A DNA stretch of 64,000 bases from Tolypeutes matacus (lineage: Eukaryota > Chordata > Mammalia > Cingulata > Chlamyphoridae). Made by a program: the position numbers and the translations under genes. The stretch covers positions 6,137,245 to 6,201,244 of the forward strand of contig JAKSZT010054565.1 of NCBI GenBank assembly GCA_026826555.1, read 5' to 3'. Under the pieces are notes generated by a model, which worked only from the letters and a program-made list of their open reading frames with translations, ran no database searches and was not told the origin of the DNA. This document shows positions 54,139 through 64,000 of this stretch, piece by piece; positions within the stretch are counted from its first letter, which is position 1, and the number at the start of each line of letters is the position of its first letter.

Positions 54139-56444
54139 TTTTTTTTTTTTTATGTTTATTTTTTATTTTTTAAAAGATTCTTAGATTACATAAATGTTAC
54201 ACAAAAATTGTAGGGATTCCTATATGCCCCACCTCCCACTCCTCCCACAACATCCCACATAAATATCCTTCATTAGTGTGGCACATCACCTGCACTAGAT
54301 ACACACATCTTGGGGCTTTGCCACTGAGCATGAACCATAGTTCACGTTGTAGACCACACTCTCTCACACACAGTTCTGCATGTTATATAATGATATAAAA
54401 TGGCCTGTATCTGTCATTGCAATGTCACTCAGGATAATTCCCAAGTCCAGAAAAAGCCCCTGTATTACAACTGCTTTTCCCTCTCCCTGCCCCTAAAGCA
54501 TCCGGTGGCCACTGGCTCCACATTAATGCTGTAATTTCTTCCATTGCGTGAATCACAATATGTCTATAACAGAATACCAGTAAGTCTACTCTAGTCCATA
54601 GCTCTTCCCCCAATCCTGAGGAGTCTGAGATGGTGATGTCCACTCCACCTCCAAGTGAGAGGGGGCTTATATCTCATGGATAAGATGGATGGGATTATCC
54701 TGCCTGCAGCTGCAGACTCTCTCCATTTCCTGAAATTGCAGTTGTCCATCATCATCTCCCCACCAGGTGTGCAGGGTGAGTCCATTGAGCTGTAGAGTAG
54801 GAGTTGCAGCTCCACTGAGATTCTGGGCCCAGCTGGCACACAGACAGCCCAAAGACTATGGTCCCAGGAAGTATACCTACAAACTCTGGCAACACATATA
54901 GGTTTGAATAGAAGGGACAGATGGACCATATGCAGGGAAGATGTATTTGGGTCCAACTCTGTCACTCTCAGGAGCAAGGATTCTAAAGTAGGACCCACTG
55001 ATAAGGCACCAAACTCTGGGGCTATCCACCCTGATATAGGACCTGGGTGTCTCCAGAGCCCTCAGGAGCCCCTCTGTTTGGGGTGTATCCACATTGGAAG
55101 CCTATGAAGTCCTATTGAGATGTGCATAAGCGTTACCTCTGGGATGATCTCTCGACTCACTTTGAAGTCTCTTAGCCAGATGAACTCATTTGTCTTTACC
55201 TTTTCCCCCTTTTATTTGAGGTCTCTTTCCAGTTGTATTGCCTGTTGGCACTTGTTAGTAATCCCTCGTTGCCAGGGAGACTCATCCCCGGGAGTCATGT
55301 CCCACACTGGGAGGAAGGTAATGCATTCATATGCTGAGTTTGGCTTAGAGAGAGGCCTCATTTGAGCAACAAGGAGGCTCTCAGGAGGCAACCCTTAAGC
55401 ACCCCATAACAATACGCTAAGTTTCAATTTCAAGAGCCAAGACTCATAAGGCTAGTCATCAATAATAAGAGCCCATCAGTGGATCATCCTCCTTTGCCAG
55501 ACACTGTCCCTGCACTTGGGGGACTGTTGCTACTCCCTTGGAGAATAAGGCAGAGCTGTCCAGGATGGGAATTCAGTATTCTCTCATTTATTGAGTGGTT
55601 CTCCACCCACTGTGACTGTGCCCCGTGAGCATTTGTACAATTTTATATACCTTTTATGTATGTTCAGGTAAACTTCCTCCCATGCACCCCCCATCCCTGA
55701 CACCCCCAGCCAATGATCCTCTCCCGCCCCAGTTGTAACCCTTCTGTGATCCAAAGCTTCTTTAAAGATGAAGCCAATACAATAGCCAAATACAATTAAT
55801 AGAAAAATGAAATAATAATGATGTTTAAATGTAAGAGATAAAATACATGAAAATTTTTAAAAAAACTAACAATATAATAAAATTAAAGGATTGGGTTATT
55901 CAAAAAATGAGAAAAAATTAAAAAAAAATTTTTTTTGGACATTTTGCCTTTGATCACTGCACTATCTGGTGTCCAGTCTGTACTGTGGCACCTTCCCCCT
56001 CTCACTCCCCAGTGTTTCACTATTTTTCACTTAATTTTCAAAGAAGTTTTAAGTCACAGCAAAGTCACACACCGAATACAAGACACTCTCATATACCCAA
56101 CATCCTCCCCCTTTCCTCACCCCATATTAAAACCTTTTTGTATGTGGATGGTAGCATTGTTATAACTGATACACAGATAGTGAAACATAGCTACTAAACA
56201 TTGTCAATGGTTTACATTTTGGATCGTACACTTTTATAAATTTTGATGATATTTACCATGTCCTGTGTCTATCACTGTCAGGTAATGAAAAACATTTCCA
56301 CTGACCACTAAATATCCCCTGTTTGATCTATTCTGTTTCTCACTCCCCATCCCCCTGGGTCCCATGATGACCCCCTGGCTTGACTCATTGGATGACAAGA
56401 TTCATAGTTACATGCAACAAGAGGTCATGACACACTGGTTTGTC
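53786..56444 (-). mobile_element. Unnamed LINE-like repeat, copy 3, with 3' transduction
   Basis: A perfect 15-bp duplication TCTCATCTAATCTTT (53771-53785 and 56445-56459) brackets the whole 2,659-bp insert, and L1 B resumes on both sides. Inside, 54151-56444 is the LINE-like body (54151 to about 54960 shared with copy 2), its own A-tail is the T run 54139-54150, and 53786-54138 is unrelated sequence ending in a second signal (ATTAAA) and A-rich tail. The order body, tail, foreign segment, tail within one duplication is that of a 3' transduction. Confidence 0.8.
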
Positions 56445-57499
56445 TCTCATCTAATCTTTATTATTTCTTTCCTTCTGCTTGTTTAGGGTTAGTTAGTTTG
56501 CTGTTCTTTTTCTAGTTCCTTTGGGTGTGCAGTTAGGTCTGTTTTTAGCTCTTTCTTGTTTTTTAATGTAACCATTTAAAACTACAAATTTCCTTCTCAT
56601 CACTGCCTTTACTGTATCACATAAGTATTAATATATTACATTCTAAATTTCATTTGTATTGAGATATTTGCTGATTTTCCTTGCAAGATCTTCTTTGACC
56701 CACTGATTGTATAGGAGAGTGTTATTTCATTTCTATGTATTTGTGGATTTTCCAGTTTTCCACCTTATATTGATTTCCAGCTTCATACCATTATAGTCAG
56801 AGAAGATACTTTGTATGATTTCAGTCTTTTAAAATTTATTGAGACTTGTTTTGTGACCCAGCATGTGGTCTGCCCTGGAGAATGAGTCATGTGCACTTGA
56901 GAAAAATGTATATCCTACAGTTTTGGGGTACAATGTTTCGTATATATCTGTTAGGTTTAGTTCATTATCATATTATCAAAGTTATCTGTTTCCTTATGAT
57001 CCTCTGTCTAGATGTTCTATCAGTTGATGAGAGTGGTATATTGAAGTTGCTAACTATTATTGTAGAGATTTCTTTTCTTACATTCAGTTTTGCCAGTGTT
57101 TTGCCTCACGTATTTTTGGACACCATGGTTAGGCACATAAAGATCTCTGGTTGTTATTTGTTCTTGCTGGGTTGCCCGTTTATTAATATATAGTGTCCTT
57201 CTTTGTTTCTTATAACAGCTTTTGATTTAAAGTCTATTTTGTCAGATATTAGTATAGTTATGCCAGTAATTTTTTGGTTATTTGGATGGAATATCTTTTC
57301 CCAACCTTTTACTTAACAATTTATTTGTTTTTGGGTCTAAGGTGTGTCTCTTGTAAATAACATAAAGTTGGATCATGCTTTTTTATCCATTCTGCCAACC
57401 TATGTCTTTTCACTGGGGAATTTAATCTATTAACATTCAGTTTTATTACAGTAAACATATTACTTACTTCAGCCACTTTGTCCTTTGAGTTTTTTATGT

Positions 57500-58130
57500 T
57501 GTATTAGTCAGCCCAAGGGGTGCTGATGCGAAGTACCAGAACTCTGTTGGCTTATATAAAGGATATTTATTTGGGGTAGAAGCTTACAGTTACAAGGCCC
57601 TAAAGAGTCCACCTCAGGGTACAATAAGAGGTACTTTTTCACTCAGAGTCTGTTGCCACAAGATGGCAGGCGATGTCTGCTAGGGTTCAGCCTTCCTGCC
57701 TCCTCTCAAGGCTCCATGTCCCAGCTTCCTCTGATCTTGGCTGCAGGCTGGCACAAGGCTCATCTCTTTTCCTGGGGCTCATTTCTTTCCAGGCTTTCTC
57801 AGCGTTCAGGGCTCTAGTCTCTTCAGCTGCAAACTCTCAGGTGAATGGCTCGCTCTCTCCCCTGGGCTCCAGCGTCCGAACTTAAACTCTCTGTGTTCTC
57901 CTTCTCTGTGTATTTACTTTCCTGTCTTTGATTGAGCATCTGTTTATATGGCTCACAGCTGTAGGCTAGCTGTAGGCAGGGACTGAAACCAAGTTGCCCT
58001 AATAACATAGTGAAATAAAGGCCCTAATCTTGAGTCTAATACAATTTAATACACCCAGAGAAACAGACCATTTTACAAACATAATCCAATATCTATTTTT
58101 GGAATTCATAAACAATACCAAACTGCCACA
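57500..58130 (-). mobile_element. Solo LTR (MaLR-like) in L1 B
   Basis: On the minus strand it begins TGTGGCAGTTTGG and ends CTGACTAATACA. A perfect 5-bp duplication TATGT flanks it (57495-57499 and 58131-58135). It resembles the LTR at 36882-37528 in both ends and in the TTATGTTTGTAAA block. No viral genes accompany it. Confidence 0.88.
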
Positions 58131-58141
58131 TATGTCATATG

Positions 58142-58503
58142 CTTTTTTAAAATTTTTATTTATTTTTATTTATTTATTTCTCTCCACTGCCTCTTTGTTC
58201 GCACTTTCTGTGTCTATTCATTGTGTGCTCATCTTCCTTTTTTTTAGGAGGCACTGGGAACCAAACCCAGGACCTCCAAAGTGAGAAGGAGATGCCTAAT
58301 TGCTTGGGCCACCTCTGCTCCCTGCTTTGTTGTGTCTCTCATTATGTTTTCCTTCTTGTGTCTCTTGTTGCATCAGCTCACTGCACCAACCCATCACATC
58401 AGCTCATGTCTTGCTTGTCGTGTTTAAGAGGCACCGGGAACCAAACCCGGGACTTCCCATGTGGTAGGCGGGAGCTCAATCGCTTGAGCCACATCCACTT
58501 CCC
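58142..58503 (-). mobile_element. Long dimeric DAS-type SINE
   Basis: TGTCATATG direct repeats (58133-58141 and 58504-58512). Two tRNA-like units (near 58248-58321 and 58428-58503) are each followed on their 3' side by a tRNA-unrelated body, giving a head-body-head-body order on the minus strand, unlike the compact dimers elsewhere. Confidence 0.85.
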
Positions 58504-59078
58504 TGTCATATGTTTTTTGTCTCTCTTTCCCTTAATTGCAATCTCCTTTACTACAGAGGTGATCTTTTGTGATGTATCTTATTTCAGTTTCTGTATATTT
58601 TATATTATACAACCTACATCTATAATCTACCAATTTGAAAAGATACCAGCTTAGATTCAATATCTTACATGTTCTCTGCTCCCCTGTCCCTCTGTTTCCC
58701 ATCTTTATGTTTTTGTTCCATTTCTCCATTTTATATTTTGTGCATCTGTTATCAGGAAATATGCCTTTTTCTTCTTCAATTGTATTGATTCCTGTATGAA
58801 TTAAAGTGTAGAGTTGTATTAATATATTGAGGATACAGTACTATTGAGTTTGCATTTACCCTTTTAATTACGCTTCCTGATGATCTTCATTTCTTCACAC
58901 TACTCCAAGCAAATCTATCCTATCTTTTCCTTTCAATTCATAGAACTCCCTTAGTAATTCTTGTAAGGCAGGTCTCTTTTTGACACACTCTCTCAGTTTC
59001 TGTTTATCTTTGACTATTTTAAACTCTCCCTCATTTTTGAAGGACAATTTTGCTAGATAATGAATTTTTGACTGGCAG

Positions 59079-59360
59079 TTATTTCTCTTTCAGTACCTTA
59101 TATATATCATACCACTGCCTTCTCACCTCCATGGTTTCTGATAAGAAATCTGCACTTAGTCTTATTGAAGATCCCTTGGATGTGACAAATTGGTTCTCCC
59201 CTTCCACTTTCAAAATTCTCTCTTTGCCTTTAGCATTTAACATTCTGATTAGTATGTGTCTTGGAGCAGGTCTATTAGGATTTATTCTGTTTAGAGTATG
59301 TTGTACTTCTTGAACATGTATGTCTATGTCTTTCATAAGCAATGGGACATTTTCAGTCAT
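59079..59360 (-). pseudogene. L1 B ORF1, C-terminal RNA-binding part
   Basis: A clean 93-codon frame carries the conserved ORF1p core: LLMKDIDIHVQEVQHT, RPAPRHILIRML, KGSSIRLSADFLSETMEVRR and QWYDIYKVLKEK. The N-terminal coiled coil upstream (59380-59900) is broken and split by a SINE. Confidence 0.88.
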
Positions 59361-59593
59361 TATTTCCTAAAATATTCTTTCTGCCCCCTTTCCCTTCACG
59401 TCTCCTTCTGGAATATCTATGATGCATATATTTATGTGCTTCATCCTGTCACTCAAGTCCCTAAGGCACTGCTTAATTTTTTCTATTCTTTTCTTTATCT
59501 GTTCTTCTGACTATATAATTTTGATTGTCCTGTCTTCTAGTTCACTGATTCTTTCTTCTGCCTGTTCAAATCTGCAGTTGTATTCCTCTATTA

Positions 59594-59712
59594 CTTTAAT
59601 TTTTAAAATTAATTAATTTATTTTTTATTTTTTGAGGTACTGGGACCTGGGATTGAACCCTGGACCTTCTATGTGGGAAGCTCGCACTCAACCACTGAGC
59701 CACATTGGCTCC
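59594..59712 (-). mobile_element. tRNA-Ala SINE
   Basis: Flanked by CCTCTATTA (59585-59593) and CCTCTAGTA (59713-59721). Reversed B box GGGATTGAACCC. Confidence 0.85.
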
Positions 59713-59944
59713 CCTCTAGTATATTTTTAGTCTCTACTACTTTCATCCTTATAATTTCTTTTATGCTTCTTTCTATACTTTGAAATTCTTCTTTATACTC
59801 ACACATTGTCTTGTTAATATCCCTTATCTCTTTATGTACATTTTCCTCATCTCCTTGAATTAATTTAGGAGATTTGTTTGAACAACATTGATTATTTTTT
59901 CCAACTTCTGATTCTCACTCCTCTCCTGCCACATTGGACTTCTT

Positions 59945-60750
59945 AAAGTGTGTGGGCACATTCCTTTCCTCAGGAATTTTGCACTGGCTGCTAGCTATGC
60001 TGGAATTATCTTCCTCCAAATATCCATAAAGCTCACCTTCTTCAAATCTTTGTTCTAAGCCTTTTGAGATTGCTACTTTTTCTTAGGCATTTCTTTCCTC
60101 CTTCCCTACCTTATTTTTCCTTTAAGCACTTATCATCATCTGACATTGTCTTAGTTTTCCATCTGCTAAAACAAATATCATACAATGGGTTGGCTTAAGC
60201 AATGGAAATTTACTGGCTTATGATTTTGAGAGAAGTCCAAAATTGAGATGTCAGCAAAAGTGATACTTTCTACTGGAAGACTGTGGCATTTTGGGTTTAA
60301 CTGCTGGCCATCCTTGAGTCCTTGCCATTTCTATCACATGGCAATGCTCATGGCAATGTCTTCCTTTTCTACCTTTGACTTCCATCTACCTTCTCCTCCA
60401 TTTGACTTTCTCTTCATAAAGACTCTAGTAATAAGAGTAAGGCACAACCTGACAGAGAATGCCACAACTTAAGTAAAAATAACATCTTCAGAATGTCTTG
60501 TTCATACCCACAGGAAAGGATTAAGAAGTTACCTTTTTATCTGGAGTACATACCTCAACCTACCACAGACATCTTACATATTTTCCTTTTCTACTTATTG
60601 TCTGTCTCCCCTGACTAGACTGTAAGATCCATGAGGACAAGGACTTTTATGTTCTTTCTTTCATTACTCTAACTCTAGAACATAGACTAGTATCTGGCAC
60701 ATAGTGATTACTCAATAAAGATGTACTAAATGAATTGATGATGAATGATG
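59945..60750 (+). mobile_element. L2 LINE split by a MaLR LTR
   Basis: L2 3' text runs 59945-60146 and resumes at 60568-60750 (ATTGTCTGTCTCCCC, CTGGCACATAGTGATTACTC), ending in ATGTACTAAATGAATTGATG. The LTR at 60147-60567 sits between. Confidence 0.8.
60147..60567 (-). mobile_element. Solo LTR (MLT1-like MaLR)
   Basis: On the minus strand it begins TGTGGTAGGTTGAGGT and ends AAAACTAAGACA, with a perfect 5-bp duplication GACAT (60142-60146 and 60568-60572). It interrupts an L2. Confidence 0.85.
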
Positions 60751-61229
60751 TTTAGGCTCATGTAAAGCAACTGTCATTCCTTAGGTGCACAGTGGTTGGG
60801 TCCTGGGAAAGGTAATTCATTGATAAACATGCAATTGTTTATCAGAAGACAGAGGATCCAAGGAAGCTAAACTCAAGCCAAGTGGACTAGTAACTTCCTC
60901 TCAGTTCCTCCTACCTTCACTTTATACTTTCTCCAGTATGTGCAAGGCAGTGTGCTTGTTATAATACTTCTATTTCTCCCCTTCTGGTTGCCTACCGCAC
61001 ATTAATTACATTTTCACTCTAAAATTTGTATGGGGAACTGTTCTTTTTCCTGCCATTTATTCATTTCTCCTTATTCTAATAACACCACCTTGATTTTATC
61101 TCAGGAGATTACCCTTCCTCCAGGCTCATCTATAGCATTTGTATAGAACTAAGACTTTCTTCCTCTAGGCTTCTGGAGTGAATACATCAACCAGTCTTAG
61201 TCAATATGAATATTCCATTCCCCTGAATA

Positions 61230-61454
61230 TGTGCCCACTGACTACTGCAAGTGGGTTAAGGATGGCTCCATAACTCAAGATGATTCAGTCAGAGCAAGCA
61301 AATTCTGGAATAGTTGCTGCAACCACAGGGTAAGAAACTTTTTCTGCAGTAAGATTAATATAAACTTGACCCAGGAGTGGCTACCATGAAGAGACAGATT
61401 GTTTAAAAATGAAGCCAACACAGGAAAGCAGAGTTGAGAGGTGCAGGCTCCTTT

Positions 61455-61485
<31 letters not shown>

Positions 61486-61720
61486 TGTCAGCGAACCAAA
61501 CCCAAGACCTCCCATGTGGGAGACAGACTCTCAACTGCTTGAGCCACATCTGCTCCCTGTTTTCTGATAACAATATTTAATCTCCTGGATTCAGCTATAA
61601 CTGAACCTGCCCCTAATCATTCAGTCACATGAACCAATAAATTCTCTTTTTTTATTAAGTTTAGTTGGTTGGGGTTATGTGACTTATAACCAAAAGAATC
61701 TTGAGAGAGAATTTACTAAT
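61230..61720 (+). mobile_element. Ancient mammal-wide repeat, LTR-like, unnamed
   Basis: GAAGCCAACACAGGAAAGCAG, CCTGGATTCAGCTATAACTG and CATGAACCAATAAATTCTC match the old family also seen at 30940-31470. A SINE (61452-61558) interrupts it. Confidence 0.5.
61452..61558 (-). mobile_element. tRNA-Ala SINE
   Basis: Poly(T) on the left, then a reversed tRNA-like unit (GCGAACCAAACCC B-box region, GAGCCACATCTGCTCCC head). Confidence 0.82.
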
Positions 61721-61769
61721 TTTGCTTTATATAAACCAGTCTCCTATGTACATGTTTTATCCACCTTCT

Positions 61770-61875
61770 AATCCCCACAGAGCCTTGTTGGATTCATCTT
61801 TGCATCTCCAATATCATTCACTTTGCTCCACATAGGAGGTGCTTAATAAACACTGAATGGATGAAAGGATAGGAA
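61770..61875 (+). mobile_element. L2 LINE 3' end
   Basis: CATAGGAGGTGCTTAATAAA followed by CACTGAATGGATGAA is the usual L2 terminus. Confidence 0.65.
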
Positions 61876-61879
61876 GAAA

Positions 61880-63790
61880 TTTTCTTGTTCAAATTATTTA
61901 TGCTTCATTTCTAAATAGGGGCTTCTCCTTCATTCTATGAAACACAGTGATCTTACTCTGTAATTGCATGCCTCATATGTATAAATTTGATCGCAAGAAA
62001 ATACCCATTTTATTTAGTGTGATTTTTAAAAGCTAATTTTTAAAATGAGTTTCTGGATATCTTCTGAAGCTAATAAACTCAACAACAAAAGCCCATTATG
62101 AATAGGGAGCCAGTGTCAGATTAGTAGATATTCTGGAACTCTTAAGGAAAGGACATGAATGTCCAAGAATGGTTAATTACAGCCAAATGGGATGGAGTGG
62201 GAAGTGGCTATGGATTTGACAAGTTGGCCGAGCATGGCTTTAATTTCCATTGACTCCAAGAGATTGTTTGAGGCAAAATTGTTGTAGATAAAGATTGTGC
62301 AATAATCTGATAATGTCTGCATGGCATATTAGTTAGTTTTTAAATTAAAGACCATTACTTTATTTTCCTCATATTGAGAGTGCTATAGAGGTCCCCAGAT
62401 TTTTCCTTCCTTTTTTTTGTGAACTTACAATTATAATAAAATGTTTTTGAACTATTGCTTTAATGTAATTATTTTACATTGTTTTTCATGTTAAGATAGA
62501 ATTTTAAGTATCTCATTCAAAGGCATGATTTATTCTTTAGACTTCATTAAATCTCCATTTTAATGTTAAATTAATGTTAACTTAATTTTCAAGTTTTACA
62601 AAAAAAGCCCCTAGCCTGGGGTAGCTTTGCTAGTAATAAATTCATCCTAACGCTGTCCATGTTCTTTTAGGAGTTCTTTGTTAAAATGCTTCTGCTGCCA
62701 GAAAAACATGAGCAAAATTTTTCTTATGGGCAAAGGTTGTTTTGCTTCCATACACTTTTGTTTGTTTCCTTGGCTTGGCAGCTGATTTTGATTTTATGGA
62801 AGTATGCAGTGATTTATTTGTTCCAGGTTGTGATAAAATGTTCAAATCATTGCTTCTTTGCTGGAGGTGTGGATGAGTTTGCAAGAGGTGAGGTTCCCTT
62901 GAAAATGATAGCACTTTCCAGTCACTGAGGTGCCTGTCCTTCTCACGGCTGTCACTTCCCCAACCCTAGGTCTGGTATTAGACCCTTTAGTGAAGAGCAG
63001 GGATGCCTGTTGGTTTTCTTTGCAAGGCTGCGCTGTGGTGCAAGTGGCCCCGGCTTCTGGGACAGGAAGTGAATGGAAGAGACCAGAGTTTCCATCTTAA
63101 CCACCTATGGGGACTGGAAAGTAAAGTCGAAGGTCCAGGAGAGAAGCCATCCTCCAGGGACAGGAGGCTGCCTGCCCTGCCCAAAGTGAACAGCTACTCT
63201 TAGCTTTGAATGTTTCCAAAGCTCCTGGTTCCTCATGAAAACCAGAGGTTTGAATTTTTATTTGCAACTAACTAATTTGAAAATATCAGCAACTAATTCA
63301 ATATTTTATAAAACCTGGTGAAGCCCTTCTTTGGCTTCTGGATTCAAGCCAACATTGGTGGATTCCTTAACTTCTTTTCTTCTCTTTGTCCTGTCCTTCT
63401 TTCCTCCCTCCCCTCCTTCTGTGTAGGGTATGTGGGGGTTCCGGGGAGCATTTTCTTGTATGTTGTGGCTGAGGTCTGGCCCCTGAGAAGTGGGTGCCCA
63501 GTACATCCTGCAGATGGTGATCTACTCCTTTTATAACCTCACTCCCACAGATGGCCTGCTGGGTAAATTTGGCAGTCACATAACTTCTGTTTCTAAGTTT
63601 ATTCTCTAAGAACACTTCAATCCCTCCAAGTAATCGAGGGATAATTAGAACTATCACGATGCCACCTCCAAGGAGTAGGGTGAAAATTAATGAAGTGCTT
63701 CTCACATACTCTCAAACACCTTCAAAAGAAGTTGATACTTTCTCATAAAATGTTATTCATCCCCTGCTAGGTGGAAATTAGAGGACTAAT
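61880..63790. other. Intergenic; possible conserved elements
   Basis: No gene or clear repeat. 62000-62350 and 62600-62900 look unique and AT-rich with homeobox-like ATTA motifs. Two minus-strand frames near 63367-63705 and 62987-63184 were considered and not accepted. Confidence 0.4.
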
Positions 63791-63799
63791 AAGGCAATG

Positions 63800-64000
63800 T
63801 TTCTCAAAGAGTGGCAAGCCAACCATCTGCATCAGGATCACCTAGGGCACGGGTTCTTAACCTTTTTTGTTCCATGGACCCCTTTACCAGTCAGGTGAAA
63901 TTAATACTACTGTAATTTATTTATTGCATACATTCATAAGTGAAGGAAATGCTAGATTTCAGTTAGAGGTCAGAGAAAATAAAGATAAGTTGGTTTTTTT
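63800..64000. mobile_element. Ancient MER5-like and related DNA-transposon remnants
   Basis: 63800-63850 reads like a MER5A end (TGTTTCTCAAAGAGTGG, CATCAGGATCACCTAGG). From 63851 (GGTTCTTAACC, CCATGGACCCC) a different old MER-type element starts and runs to the window edge. The names are uncertain. Confidence 0.5.

Larger units (their letters stand above)
52240..57400 (-). pseudogene. L1 B ORF2, broken by insertions and mutations
   Basis: Reverse-transcriptase motifs are readable: KSPGPDGF (53270-53539 frame), [15 protein letters not shown] with the palm Asp (52749-53111 frame), and the YFADD box, here FTDD (Asp pair at 52510-52515), an Ala-to-Thr change. Endonuclease text lies at about 56500-57400 in several frames. 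Near 52349-52424 a short segment encoding [10 protein letters not shown] is duplicated in tandem. It is inactive. Confidence 0.85.
51984..59935 (-). mobile_element. Long L1 element B, with five nested insertions
   Basis: The 3' UTR begins near 51984 (AGCAGTTTTATTGAGATAT), ORF2 runs from about 52200 to 57400 and ORF1 from about 59050 to 59900. Inserted are a SINE (52675-52860), an unnamed LINE with 3' transduction (53786-56444), a solo LTR (57500-58130), a SINE dimer (58142-58503) and a SINE (59594-59712). The 5' UTR is largely missing. Confidence 0.88.

Noticed and set aside
54591..54998. 135-codon minus frame in the unnamed LINE-like repeat
   Set aside because: A partly similar frame exists in copy 2, but with shifts and poor protein-like composition. 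It is more likely repeat sequence than a gene, though a consensus could show otherwise.
63367..63705. 112-codon minus frame with a hydrophobic stretch (LIFTLLLGGGIVIVLIIP)
   Set aside because: It starts at a GTG just after an in-frame stop, has no good acceptor upstream or donor downstream, and its second half is low-complexity charged sequence. A chance frame is more likely.

Overview
This window is mammalian nuclear DNA, almost certainly from a xenarthran (armadillo, sloth or anteater). The main evidence is many copies of a tRNA-Ala-derived SINE of the DAS type, several with near-perfect target-site duplications. There is no Alu, B1/B2 or carnivore/ruminant SINE. The order-level call rests on recalled knowledge of DAS-SINEs; the species cannot be fixed.

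The only complete gene is UQCRFS1, encoding the Rieske iron-sulfur subunit of respiratory complex III, on the + strand. It has a CpG-island promoter (about 860-1420), exon 1 (CDS 1153-1366), one intron of 5,059 bp and exon 2 (CDS 6426-7036). The joined frame gives 274 residues with all Rieske cluster ligands present, followed by two polyadenylation signals (7179 and 7221).

From about 7.3 kb to the end the window is gene-poor and built mostly of transposable elements. Old mammal-wide layers are MIR, L2, MER5-type hAT and MaLR-type LTRs. Above them lie two long minus-strand L1 elements (42.55-47.45 kb and 51.98-59.94 kb), each interrupted by later insertions. Other L1 pieces lie at 13.3-15.1, 18.8, 27.5-29.2, 33.6-35.0 and 40.7 kb. 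A near full-length mariner of the Hsmar1 type, with both terminal inverted repeats and TA duplications, lies at 29452-30714. A LINE-like family I cannot name has three copies (31.7, 35.8 and 53.8 kb), all minus strand, 5'-truncated to different lengths and each carrying a different sequence 3' of the shared end, as expected of 3' transduction. The youngest layer is the DAS SINEs, some of them dimeric.

One possible unrecognised gene piece stands out: on the minus strand at about 24715-24960, a good 3' splice site is followed by a 53-codon GC3-rich open frame, a stop and an AATAAA. Several repeat-free stretches could be conserved non-coding elements, but that cannot be tested from one sequence. 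There is a 10-N assembly gap at 10598-10607.
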